A stretch of DNA of 46,500 nt from Cryptomeria japonica (GCF_030272615.1 NC_081413.1:330855302-330901801), one strand, 5' to 3'. Positions 9,765 to 20,380 are shown, counted from the first letter of the stretch. The notes: generated from the sequence alone by a model not told the origin. A program made the numbers and translations.

Positions 9765-10761
9765 GCCTTGTTCTTAATTTGCCTTGGGTCATTTGACTCA
9801 TGATTCTTGAGTGGCTAAGGATTAGTTGTTTGCTTTCTTTTGTTGGCTTTTGGTTTGCTTTCATTTAGTTTGCTTTGAGTCGGTTTGTCGATCGGTTTGC
9901 TTTAGTTTAGGTGTCTTGAGTGGAACCTCCATCTTGTGAGAAAGGCATATGTGTTGTTGATAACACGCTAGCAATATCCCGGATCTTATGTTAGACTCAT
10001 TTCTTAGATATCTATTCATGAAGTGCTCGGAATTCGAGGTTGTTCCTCTCCAGCTTTATCATCTGATCAGGACCTGTATTTGACTTGGAAGGGAATCATT
10101 TTCTATATCTTGATGTCGACATCTGTTGATTACTATATCTTCACACATTAATAGACTCCGAGTCATTATGGTTTTCAGGCAAAGCTGTGATTGGTGAAAA
10201 ATCTAAAATCTGACTTCAGCGCCACCGCTATCCTCAAACCCTAGTAAGCTTCACTACTTACGAGCCAAAGGAATTGACGGAATGAAAAAGCAATATAAAA
10301 AGAAAAAAAATGAGAAAATGAAAGAGAAAAATCAAGAAAAAATGAAACGAAATACCAAAATTGGCTAACGGGAATATACGGATAACTCCATCGGGGCTAT
10401 GGACGCCCGGCTAGCAATGGAGCAATGTTCGTGAGCTTGTGGCGATAACCTCGTCGGGACTATGGACGTCTGACTGGCAGCAAGGCTCTATCCAGGATGC
10501 TTTTGAGGTTCAGATATACTACGTAGCCGATCACAGGGGAACCTGAAGGTCATAATTGTCTTGTCGAGAGGAATGAATACACTTGCACACACCTTGGTAA
10601 TCAAAGACTAAGTGTCTAGATCTGGTTAAAGATTTTCCTTCTACTTTGAGTGCATTTTCTAGTCTCTTGATAAGTTGGGTTGAATTTTCCGGAGGCTCTA
10701 AGTGTAAATTGAGTCTTTATCTCTGAAATGTTCCGGAACATTTATTCAAGGTGGCGCTAGA
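9765..10761. other. Internal/3' region of the module B element without a gene
   Basis: It has a T-rich stretch with recurrent GGTTTGCTTT motifs (9830-9905), an A-rich stretch (10282-10350), a two-copy 62-63-bp repeat (10379-10493), and ends with GGTGGCGCTAGATG, which shares TGGCGCTAGA with the PBS-like repeats. No frame longer than noise was found. Confidence 0.5.
10379..10493. repeat. Two-copy ~62-bp tandem repeat
   Basis: A unit with GATAAC, TCGGGRCTATGGACG and a GGC-AGCAA block occurs at ~10380 and again at ~10443, clearly diverged but aligned. Confidence 0.7.
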
Positions 10762-11361
10762 TGTTGTGACGTATTCACACATCGCCCCATTGCAAATGGG
10801 GACCCCCACTTTTTTGCTTTCTGGGGTTTGCTTTCTAGGTGTTTAGGGTTTGTCTGTTAGCCTTTGCATTTTGAGTGTCGCCAAGGGATCAATAGGATGG
10901 TAGGTTTTGCTTGAGCTAGGGGAGTCAGCAGGTGCTCCAGGTTAGGGTTTCTTTGAGAGTCTTCCTTAGGGCCTGGTTTTGCCCTTGTTGCTAATTGTGT
11001 CTTGCTTGGTGAGTGGGTATCATTCTTGAAGGTCCGAGCTAGGTCAAGTTGGTGAGTGATGAAGTCTGGAATGTCATCCTGACCTTCAAATGCCCTGAAA
11101 TTTGTCTAAGTCTGGAATGTCCTGATCCTGAAATTTGGCTAAGTCTGGAATGTCCTGATCTTGGAATTTGACTAAGTCTAGAAAACTGAAGAATCCTCCA
11201 AAAACTAGATTTTGCAATATAACTCCTAGAGGTCCGAAATCACTCTCAAACATCCTGGAAGTATATATGGAATATAACTTAAATTATAAGTGACATGAAA
11301 TGTCACTTATACTTAAATGTTATATTCCATAAAATGCTCCTGACGGAGAGACCAAAATGTC

Positions 11362-14300
11362 AAATTTCGCTCTTGACCCTTCCAAAGGGTCCAAAGCGAA
11401 TTTCGCTCCTGACCCTTCCAAAGGGTCCAGAGCAAAGTTCTCCATAAGACATTCTACTTTGACCAAAACCTAGAACTAACGCATTCCCAGGCTTGAATGA
11501 AGGTAAAAACGCTTGTTTGAATGAAGAAATGTGAAAATGAAGTCAGGATCTTGGCCAAGAATAGGGATTTCGCTCCTGACCCTTCCAAAGGGTCCAGAGC
11601 GAAAATCCTTGAAGACCTCAAATTCTCACTTATCAAGGCCAAATTTCTAGTTCCTAGGGCATGTTTGAAGGTATTTTTGAATGTTCTAGCCTTGTCAAGA
11701 TTGAAAGATGAAGGATTTTAGCCCAAAAGATGAATTTCGCTCCTGACCCTTCCAGAGGGTCCAGAGCGAAATTCTTGAAAACACTCTTTTTTCCTTTAGC
11801 AAGAGTCAAGACCAAGGTGGAGATGCATGAGGAAGGATCTATGTTTGCCTCCCAAAGAGGATGAAAATAGGAAAAGTCAAGGATCCAACCCAAAACATGA
11901 TTTTCGTTCCTGACCCTTCCAAAGGGTCCAGAGCGAAAATCTTGGTAGCTCTCATTTCCTTCCCAATTTTGGCTAAGTGTTGGTTTCTAGGGCATGTTGG
12001 GGGATGAATTGGTATGTTCTTGCCTTGAGATGGAGTTGATTGATTTTGAAGAGCAAGATTTTAGCCTAAAAGAGAATTTCGCTCCTGACCCTTCCAAAGG
12101 GTCCAGAGTGAAATTCATCATAAACTTCATTTGCTACCCTGTTTGAGTTTGAAACCTTGTCCCTTAGGTGGAAAATGATCTAAGTTTGATTCTTGAGATG
12201 GTTTGAAGTTTGAAAAGTGAGTAATCTAGCCTAGAATGAGATTTTCGCTCCTGACCCTTCCAAAGGGTCCAGAGCGAAAATCTTCCTAAAGCTCATTTCC
12301 TCCCTAGTTTGACCAAATTTTGATTTGCAGACCATCTTGAAAGGAAGGATGGACGTGTTTAGACTTTGGAAATGTGTGAGAGCTTTGAAAAAATGGAGGA
12401 GATAGCTCAAACCAAGGATTTCGCTCCTGACCCTTCCAAAGGGTCCAGAGCAAAATTCCTAGAAACACCTTTTTTTCCATTGGAGGAGGTCAGGTCCTTG
12501 ATTTTTTATGGCGTGGATGGAAGTGGGATAGCATGTCTTTGCCTCTTGAGGTGATTTTGAGTTGGAGAAATGAAGAATCAAGCCCAAACCCTTCCAAAGG
12601 GTCCAGAGCGAAAATCCTCCTAGACCTCATTTCCTTCCCTATTTGACCAAATTGTGATGTCCAAAGCATGTTGAAAGGGGAAATGGACATGATCTTGCCT
12701 TTGAGAGTGTTTGATAGCATTGAGGAATGAGGGTTTTAGCCAAGAAAGGAAATTTCGCTCCTGACCCTTCCAAAGGGTCCAGGGCGAAATTCCTTACAAG
12801 CCTACTTTTTGACCTTTCTTAGGCTTAAAACCTTGTTCCTAGGGCGAAGAGAGATGAGATTTTACCTTGCAATGAAGTTTCAAGTTGAAAGAATGATAAT
12901 TTTTGGTCAAGAATGACATTTTCCCTCCTAACCCTTCCAAAGGGTCCAGAGCGAATTTTCTCAAAACCTATCTTTTCCCTCAAATTTATGCCAAGTCTAG
13001 TGTGGGTCAAGATTAGAGGTGTCTTTAGGCATGTCCTTGAATGGTCAATAATTATTAAGTTTGAAGGAATTGAGCTAAATGATGAAAATCGCTCCTGACC
13101 CTTCCAAAGGGTCCAGGGCGAAAATTCTTCAACCACCTATTTCCCCTTGCAAAATCATGTCAAACTTGGGTTGGATGTGAGAGGAGAAGTGTTTTCTAGC
13201 CTTTTGAGGTGAATTCAACTTGAAATGATGGAGGAATAAGCCTAAATTAAGAAATTCGCTCCTGACCCTTCCAAAGGGTCCAGAGCGAATTTTCTCTAAA
13301 TCACTTTTTTTTTCCCAAATTTTGTGCCAAGCCAAGTGCTGACTAGGGCGAGTTTTGATGGGAGAGGTCCTCAAGAATGACTTTGACTTAGCAATGATTA
13401 TCAAACTTGAAGGAATTGAGCCAAAAAGTGATTTTCGCTCCTGACCCTTCCAAAGGGTCCAGAGCGAAAATCTTAAAACCACCTATTTTCCTTGCAAGTC
13501 TAGTCAAACGTTAGGTTTTCATGGCTTGGATGGGTGCGAGGAGACATGTTCTTTCCTTTTGAAGTTAATTGGTGTTGAAAAATGATGGAAATTAGCCCAA
13601 ACCAAGGATTTCGCTCCTGACCCTTCCAAAGGGTCCAGAGCGAAAATCCTAGGATCACCTACTTTCTTTGCAAGACAAGTCAAGTTTTTGGTTTTTATGG
13701 CCTGGATAGGAGTGAGGCGATGTGTCCTTGATCTTGGAGGTGGATTGGAGTTGAAAAGATGAGGAAATAAGCCTAAAATAAGATTTTCGCTCCTGACCCT
13801 TCCAAAGGGTCTAGAGCGAAAATCCTAAAAACCATCTTATCCTCCAAATTTTGTGCTAAGTCAGGCCTAGACTAGGGTGAGAGAAGCTATTTGGAATGCC
13901 TTGGAAAGATGTTTGACCTTTAAAAGTGTGAATTTTGAGCTAAAAGGTGAATTTCGCTCCTGACCCTTCCAAAGGGTTCAGAGCGAAATTCTTCATCTAC
14001 CTATTTCCTCCTTGTGTCAAGTCAAGACTAGGAGTCCTAAGGCGTAGTTGAGGTTGAAATGATGTTACTTTGCCCTGCAAGATGAATTGAAGTGAAGAAA
14101 ATGAAGAGTTGTGACCTAAAAGGTGAATTTCGCTCCTGACCCTTCCAGAGGGTCGAGAGAGAAATTCCCAATTTCACTCAAATTGCTCATGATAGAGGTC
14201 AAGGCGTGGATCCCTGGGCTCTGGAGGAAGGAAAACTAGTGTGTGCTCGCCTTGGAAGGTATTTTGGAGAGGAAACATGATAGATTTTGTCCTAAAAAGT

Positions 14301-14515
14301 GAATTTTGCTCCTGACACTTCCAACGGGTCTAGAGCGAAATTCTTAAAACCTCCATTTTTGCCTCAAATTTACATCAAGCTTGGTGTTGGTTCTGAATGA
14401 GGACATCCTTGGGCATGTATCTAGCAAGTACGGTTGCAAAGTGAGAACAATTTGAGCCAAGAATGCAAAATTCGCTCCTGACCCTTCCAAAGGGTCCAGG
14501 GCGAAATTCCTATAG
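11362..14515. repeat. Hairpin-bearing tandem array 2 (~20 units of ~165-178 bp)
   Basis: Cores of the form CGCTCCTGACCCTT...AAGGGTCC.GAGCG recur at about 11371, 11406, 11574, 11742, 11907, 12086, 12248, 12425, 12587, 12757, 12925, 13092, 13258, 13438, 13613, 13789, 13966, 14134, 14307 and 14473. Each core is a hairpin: (T)TTCGCTC pairs with GAGCGAA(A), then a 3x3 internal loop, then ACCCTT pairs with AAGGGT. The ~130-nt spacers are diverged copies of one another. Unit 12587 has lost its left arm and 14134 its right arm. All short ORFs here are repeat translations. Confidence 0.95.
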
Positions 14516-14579
14516 GGCCTATCCCTAGAAAGACTCTTGAACAACTTAATTTGATGTCTTCTTGTTGATGATTTAAGGT

Positions 14580-14850
14580 ATAAAATGCTATGTTGAAATG
14601 AATTTATTGTGTGTCCTTAATCATCTTTTTGTTTGTCTTGCAGTTAAAAGGGGACCAGGGCAAGACAAGGACAACCTTCTCCAGTCTGGCATCAACAAGG
14701 ACGACCTTCTCCAGCCCAGCATCATCAAGGACGGCCTTCTCCGGTCCAGCATCATCAGGGACGACCTCTTCCAGTCCAGCATTTGAAGGAAAGGTACGCC
14801 ATCCATCCTGCACATCGAAGACAAAGGAAGTTAAAGCAAGGGTTCGTTGA
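14580..14850 (+). other. Putative short exon with 30-bp coding minisatellite
   Basis: A TATAAAAT motif (14580-14587), a T-rich acceptor TTTGTCTTGCAG ending at 14643 and an open frame to TGA 14848-14850 follow array 2, in the same relative place as the intron and long ORF after array 1. Four exact-length 30-nt units (14671-14790) encode TRTTFSSPAS-type decapeptides. The frame continues with a short basic tail (EGKVRHPSCTSKTKEVKARVR is split by no stop). It is either a remnant replacing the long ORF or non-coding; there is no independent support for translation. Confidence 0.45.
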
Positions 14851-14928
14851 AGAAGCAGACAGTTTCAGAAGAGTTAATTAAAGCTAGCTTCTCAGCAACA
14901 TCAAATTGAATATCTACCAAGTTACAAG

Positions 14929-16107
14929 TGTCAGACAAGGTGGCATCCCAGTCATCACTCCTCCAGTTGGATTGGTCCACCTCAGCGTGTCCAGATTCAA
15001 TGTACCCGGCTCATCAAAATGGCACAAACTTCGATGTACCTACCCTGGTTATCCATTGGTCAATTATTCTAAAGAAGACATGTGTCCAAATAATGCAATT
15101 ATTTCATTGGTCAGAATTGAGTTTGTTATAACAAACCCTACTTAGGGTTTTCATTGTAAAATTTCGGCCATTGATCTCAAATTGATCTGAGCCATTGAAT
15201 TGTATTGAGGGCGCTATATAAGCCCTGGCTCCTCATTTGTAAAGGCTAATAGTTAGCGAATGGTTAGCTAATAGACAATAATTGGTCAATAGTTGATAGT
15301 CGGTGAATAGGTAGTAGAATAGCAGATAGAATAGCAATTAGAGTAGACTAGGAAGAAAAGACAAGACATTGTTGCTTTAATTGTAAAGGCTTCTTTTTCA
15401 TTGAAGATATGGTGAAATATGTCGTTTTGTTGCAATATACATGGTCTCTTGTTGAATCTTCATTTTAGATGACAGATAATTAAATCGAATGAAAGAAGTC
15501 GTTGAATGCACCTGTGTGGAATCCGTCTAATCCATACCACTAGCCTCTTACTGATTGTAAGTGCGCCCTGCATGGTCAACTGGCATAAAATGAGCTTAAT
15601 CTCAAGTCGTTACACGTCTATTGCTCATGCATTAACTTGAATGATGATCAGTATCTGATGGTGTCCGATTTGAATATATTTGAAGCATCCCCCAGAAGAT
15701 CGCACTGAGTTTGTGTTGAATTGTTCAACTTGATGGTGAGACCCAGCCCAGTAGGACTCCACCTAATCGTTCATCCATCTTCTCGCATTCTAGGTAGTAG
15801 AGTAGACTTCTTGAACCCTGCATCTTTTACCATTTGTTTGTCTTCCAGTTAGTTAATAGGACCTGTGATTCCAGCAAATCAGAAGTTTAGGTCATCAAGT
15901 GTAAGTCCCCTTGTGATTCCAACAAAATCACATCATACCACCAAGAGCTTATCCACGAGTAGAGAACCTACATACAAGAACCTTGGAGTTGCCTCGACTG
16001 ATCCTTCGGCGAGATCTTCAGCAGTCGGGAAACTTTGCTCAAGAGAGGATAAGGTACCTTTAGGTATTTTATTTTGTGTTTGGTCGTGTACAAAAAACAC
16101 GTCAACA
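14929..16107 (+). mobile_element. LTR-like module C
   Basis: It begins TGTCAGACAAGG and ends TGTACAAAAAACACGTCAACA. It is homologous to module A in order and sequence: imperfect telobox palindrome, TATA box, CTTACTGATTGTAAG block, AGAAGATCGCA block, and GAGAGGATAAGGTACCTTTAGG block near the end. It lies inside the 10762-17151 unit and is followed 16 nt later by TGGCGCCCAA, again a PBS-like sequence. Confidence 0.65.
15133..15221 (+). promoter_or_regulatory. Inverted telobox and TATA box of module C
   Basis: AAACCCTACTTAGGGTTT (one mismatch from a perfect palindrome) at 15133-15150 and TATATAA at 15215-15221 are separated by 64 bp, as in modules A and B. The site-II-like motif is degraded to TGAGCC. 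Confidence 0.6.
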
Positions 16108-16117
16108 CATAGGTATA

Positions 16118-16440
16118 CCATTTTGGCGCCCAATCACTCCCTTGGGCATAATTTTCACTGTGGAGGATTCATGAAATTTTTCCATCTATCCTTGCCTTCC
16201 TCAGTTTGGTGCCCAACTGCATCCTTGGGCGTTGTTTTCACTCTGCCATGGATTCATGGAATTTGTCCATCCATCCTTGCCTGACCCATTTTGGTGCCCA
16301 ACTACATCCTTGGGCGTCGTTTTCACTCTGCCATGGATTCATGGAATTTGTCCATCCATCCTTGCCTAACCCATTTTGGCGCCCAACTGCATCCTTGGGC
16401 ACTGTTTTCACTTTGCCATGGATTCATGGAATTTTTTCCG
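16118..16440 (+). repeat. 83-85-bp tandem repeat beginning with PBS-like TGGCGC/TGGTGC
   Basis: Four units start with TGG at 16124, 16207, 16292 and 16377. Each contains GCCCAA, an 8-9-nt loop and TTGGGC, then TTTTCACT, a GGATTCATGGAATTT block and CCATCCATCCTTGCC. The short frames crossing it are repeat translations. It occupies the same place after module C as the triplicated PBS-like segment after module B, although the sequences differ. Confidence 0.92.
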
Positions 16441-17105
16441 CTTTCCAATTTTGGAATGACTTCCTGAACCTTGGTGAATTTCTGAGCTTCCCATTTTAGG
16501 CATAGGCTTCCAGCACTTGATCAATTTCTGGCTTTCTCTGTCTGCTATCTGACTTTCCGGAACTAGAAATGTCTGCGAACATCTAATCCTTGTCGCCTTG
16601 TCTGACTAACCATGCCAGTACTAACCTTCCAAAAATAGAAACCTTCAAAGTGTCAGTGTTAGACCCCTAGACAGGGTGCAGGAATAACTTACTATAAATA
16701 GAAATTTACTACAAATAGAAATTACAAAAAATAGTAAGTTTGATTTTTGGCAAAATGATGACATTTCGGGACTCGGGAAAATCCCTAAAAAATAGGGACT
16801 TTCTAAAAATAGAAAGTCGCTCCGTTTGGGCTCAAATTTTACTGGGAGGTTCCTTGAAGGGTCCTGATTCCAGTTGTATGTTCAGTTTTCCCAAAACCCT
16901 AACAGAAACCCCCTAAAATCTAGGACAGAAGGCGGAAACCCTAAAAAGGGACAAAACAGGCCCTAGACTTCATAGAACTCGCTCGACAGAGAAGCAGACC
17001 AACTCTAACTGACCCTTGAACATCCGCAAAGCGAAGAGATTGACGAGACAGCTACCAAAACACACAAAAAACCATGACCAAATGATCGAAAGGGCCTAAA
17101 AGCTA
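16441..17105. other. Right flank of the TIR unit, no gene
   Basis: Non-coding. It contains several copies of a short AAATAGAAA motif (16690-16820) and CCCTAAAA-type motifs before the right inverted repeat. Nothing coding was recognised. Confidence 0.5.
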
Positions 17106-17159
17106 GGGGGTCCCTATCTAGGATGGGGTAACGTGTGATTAGGTCACAACAGTAATGAA

Positions 17160-18390
17160 ATGGTGGAATCCCTAGAAGCTGCCAAAAATTCGGGTAGACT
17201 CTTAAAGGAAATCAACAATACCTTTATAACCTTAATCCCTAAGAAAGAGTAGGCAGAGAACTTTGATGATTATAGGCCAATCTCACTCTACAACACTATC
17301 TACAAAATACTCACTAAAGCATTAGCTAATAGGCTTAAAACTATTTTACCACATATTATAGTTGATGAATAGACAGGCTTTGTACCAGGGCGATCCATCT
17401 TTGATGGAGTTATCATTGCTCATGAAGTAATACATTCCATTTAACAAAATTTAAATCCCAGAATGTTAATAAAATTGGATATCAAGAAAGCTTACGATAA
17501 AGTTGATTGGAGTTTTCTATATAAGTATCTAGAAGCTTTTGGTTTTTCAAAACAATGGATCAATCTAATCTATGAATGCATCTCCAGCCCATGAATTTCA
17601 ATACTTGTCAATGGAACACCAGAAGGTTTCTTTGATATATCTAGGGGCATCAAACAAGGAGACCCTATATCTCCCTTGCTATTTATTATCATGGTAGAAG
17701 CCCTAGGGAGGTCTATCTACAAGGCCCATTACAATAATCAAATTAAAGGTATCAAAGTCACTAATGGCATCGAACCTATTACTCATCAACAATTTGCTGA
17801 TGATACTATGCTCATGGGAGTAGCTAGTAAACAAGAAGCTTGAATGATCAAAGCAATACTATCAAATTATTCTAAAGCTTTAGGTCAATCAATTAACCAA
17901 AATAAATCAGAAATCTTCTTCTTTAATTCAAATCCCAGGATAGAATTAGAAATTTGCAATATCTTGGGGTATAGGAAAGGGAATCTTCCTAGTAAATACC
18001 TAGGATTACCCATAGATAAGGGATAGAAGAACAAAAATCTTTGGGATCATATTTTAACTAAGATTGACAAAAAACTTGAATCTTGGAAGAATAAGTGGCT
18101 CTCCTCATCAAGGAAAATAACACTGTTGAGAACAGTTCTTTCTGTTGTGCCTATTTATGAAATGTCTTGTCTTCCCCTACCAAAAGGAATCAATGACAAG
18201 CTTAACAAGAAACTGAGAAATTTCTATTGGAATGGAACCCAATCTAAAATGGGTAAGAATTTTGAAACAAAAATATTTAATTAGCAACGACTTGACAAGT
18301 ATTTTCAGGACTGCATCTCCCCCTAAAGGTTCAACGGTCTGGAATTTCCTTCTAGAATGCAGAGACATTATTCTGGATAAGTTAACCTAG
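17160..18390 (+). pseudogene. LINE reverse transcriptase remnant
   Basis: Conserved RT blocks read in one main frame: FITLIPKKE, then YRPISLYNTIYKILTKALAN, TGFVPGRSIFDGV, KLDIKKAYDKVDW, GIKQGDPISPLLF, and QFADDT (catalytic aspartates, 17793-17804). At least eight in-frame stops are present, for example right after IPKKE, in VDE*TGF, and at SSP*IS. The thumb region follows (KYLGLPIDKG, KLESWKNKWLSSSRKITLL). Both catalytic Asp residues of the FADD box are kept. It encodes no functional enzyme now. Confidence 0.88.
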
Positions 18391-18391
18391 G

Positions 18392-18647
18392 ACATAGCTA
18401 AAGGTGACGAAGCCTTATTCTGGGAGGACTCTTGAGGAGGCTATCCAGCTTTAGATGGCTTAATGGACTATAATCTAATTAAGGAAAGATTAACTGCTCA
18501 ATTGGGGAAACATGTCAAAACATAGCTAAAGGTGACGAAGCCTTATTCTGGGAGGACTCTTGAGAAGGCTATCCAACTTTAGACGGCTTAATGGACTATA
18601 ATCTAATTAAGGAAAGATTAACTGCTCAATTGGGGAAACATGTCAAG
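18392..18647. repeat. 128-bp direct tandem duplication inside the LINE
   Basis: Sequence from 18392 (ACATAGCTAAAGGTGACGAAG) is repeated from 18520 with about five differences. It lies between the thumb and zf-RVT regions, so it happened after or during loss of function. Confidence 0.93.
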
Positions 18648-19085
18648 GATTATGTGGAATTCCCAAAGGGTGACCCCACCCTGGGTTGGAAGTGGAAGCC
18701 TCTGGATAACCTTAACCTCCCTAGTCATGACATAGAGTTGCTCAGTAAACTATTAGAGGATAGGAAGTTCTCATTCAGGAAAGGAAACGACAGACTTGTT
18801 TGGGCAAGGTTTAAATCCGGATCTTATAGTGTCAATGAAGGGTACAACTTATTAAATAAGGAATTACAACACCCTGTAACGAATTTACCGATTAAACTCT
18901 GTTGGAGTAACAAATGTCTGCCCAAAGCAGGTACATTCACCTGGGCAGCACTCCAAAAGAGGATCCTAACAGCAGACTGGTTCACCAAACTAGGTTTTGA
19001 GGGCCCCACAAGGTGCCCTTTAGGCGAAAATGAGGAATCAATAAACCACTTGCAACAAACTAGGATGGTCAACAGCCATCCATAA
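18591..19085 (+). pseudogene. LINE zf-RVT (zinc-binding) domain remnant
   Basis: An open stretch of 164 codons contains the typical WSNKCLPKAGTFTWAALQKR and ILTADWFTKLGF blocks, then CPLGENEESINHL. The family normally has a CxxC-type pair followed by an ExxxHLFxxC pattern; here the second Cys of the first pair is Gly and the terminal Cys is absent, so zinc binding would be lost. The reading frame begins inside the second copy of the 128-bp duplication. Confidence 0.75.
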
Positions 19086-19392
19086 TGATCTTTTGAGCTA
19101 GTTTCAAAGCTGGCCAACTCCAAACAACAAAGGTATATACAGTATGCTATAGACAATAGCACTATCCATCTTAATATGGGAAATTTGGAAGGAGAGGGAC
19201 GGGAGAATCTTCAAAGAGAAATATATCAATGAGCAACAATTAATTAATAAATTAGAGGCAGCCATAGTGGAAGTAACAAATAGTAGATTGCTTTCCCAGC
19301 AAAAGAAGAAAGTAGTTCTGACAAGATGGGATGAAAAAATTAGGAATAAATGGTAGGGTTTAAAAATCCCACCTTTTATTGAAAATGGTAAT

Positions 19393-19867
19393 ATGAAAAT
19401 CCCTAATAAGAGGGATCAAGTCAAATGGTCAAACCCTAGGAATAGATGGTATAAGCTAAACTTTGATGGAACCTCGAGGGGAAATCTAGGTGTGGCAAGT
19501 ATAGGATGTATAATTCACAATTGGAGTGGAGATGAAATAGCTAGTTTAAATAAGCCCATAGGGGTTGACACAAACAATATGGCAGAAAATTCAGGCCCTT
19601 GCAAAAGGCTTAATATTAACCAAGAAATTAAATATAAGGAAATTAGAAATAGAAGGAGACTTGGCCATTATAATAAATGCTCTAAGAACGGGAGCTACCC
19701 CTAATTGGAAACTGAATGGACAACTAGAAAGAAGACTAGATTTACTCAAATCTTTTGAAGAATACATAGTAAATCACATTTATAGAGAAGGTAATGTAAA
19801 AGCAGACAGGTTGGCAAATCAAGGAGCGGATGGTGTATTGGCCGAAAAAGTACCAATAATTTTTTAG
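19393..19867 (+). pseudogene. LINE C-terminal RNase H remnant with one-base frameshift
   Basis: The N-terminal half (19393 frame) has YKLNFDGTSRGN with the first catalytic Asp. The C-terminal half (+1 frame from ~19590) has KLEIEGDLAIIINAL and HIYREGNVKADRLANQGAD, with the remaining acidic residues. The frames meet at an A-run in GCAGAAAATTC near 19587, consistent with a single inserted A. Plant-type LINE RNase H at the ORF2 C-terminus; clearly broken. Confidence 0.85.
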
Positions 19868-20380
19868 GGGAATGCAAAACAATCAAATTAGAATTTTAGG
19901 CAAGAAGCTATGTCTTTTTATAAGGCTATATGATCTTAGGAATTTAAACCTTGGCAAGCACTTGGTCATTTGAGTAGGCTCCACCAAGCTCAGTAGAGGA
20001 TGTGGTAAGCTCTCAATGAGCTAGCACTCATCCCGGCCTACACGAATCTCCTAAGGGAAGATGAATCATTAGCATCAAATGGGCCAATTGGTAGTTAATA
20101 AAGACTAGTTATGTGCAGGCTCCTTACTCCCAATGATAGCCCTTCCACACATGCCGAAGTACTTGAGGATGATCGAGAAGGGAGTAGGTTTATTCGCAAT
20201 CATTCCAAGATATCGATTGCTATTAATAAAAGAATAATGTAGAAACTTAACCATCCTTCTTTTTCGTTTTTCGGGGCTGCTTGTGAATAGGCTTTGCTAG
20301 AGTAGTGTAATGGAGTCGTATATTTGTCTACTCCCAGATCAGGATAATAGGATGATGGCCTTCAGGGGAAGGGTTAAGCA

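Larger units (their letters stand above)
10762..17151. mobile_element. 6.4-kb unit bounded by ~46-bp imperfect terminal inverted repeats
   Basis: The left end starts TGTTGTGAC at 10762. The right end finishes GTCACAACA at 17151. Reverse-complementing the right end aligns ~46 bp with the left end, including TGTTGTGAC, TCACAC, CCCCAT and GGGACCCCC blocks at similar spacing (roughly 80% identity by eye). The left copy includes a small CCCCATT/AATGGGG hairpin. The unit encloses array 2, a short exon with a minisatellite, module C and a TGGCGC-type tandem repeat. No transposase was seen and no clear target-site duplication flanks it, so it could be a TIR transposon, a giant LTR with unusually long terminal inverted repeats, or a composite. 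Confidence 0.55.
17152..20250 (+). mobile_element. Decayed LINE (non-LTR retrotransposon), 5'-incomplete
   Basis: The order RT, thumb region, zf-RVT, RNase H is that of plant LINE ORF2 proteins. It starts abruptly next to the right end of the 10762-17151 unit, with the first residues already upstream of RT motif 1; ORF1 and endonuclease are missing. Numerous stops, one 128-bp tandem duplication and a single-base frameshift show it is dead. The 3' non-coding tail runs to about 20250; no clear poly(A) tail or target duplication was found. Confidence 0.85.

Noticed and set aside
10266-10281. AAAGGAATTGACGGAA, a 16-nt match to a universal stretch of small-subunit rRNA
   Set aside because: Flanking bases do not match rRNA at all; no rRNA gene or fragment is present, so treated as chance.
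11362-14515. Possible CRISPR-like array of regularly spaced palindromic repeats
   Set aside because: Repeat plus spacer is ~170 bp, the spacers are diverged copies of each other, and the context is a plant genome; it is a satellite, not CRISPR.
15865-16499. 139- and 97-residue plus-strand frames over the end of module C and the 83-85-bp repeat
   Set aside because: Explained by the tandem repeat and LTR-like sequence; no domain text.
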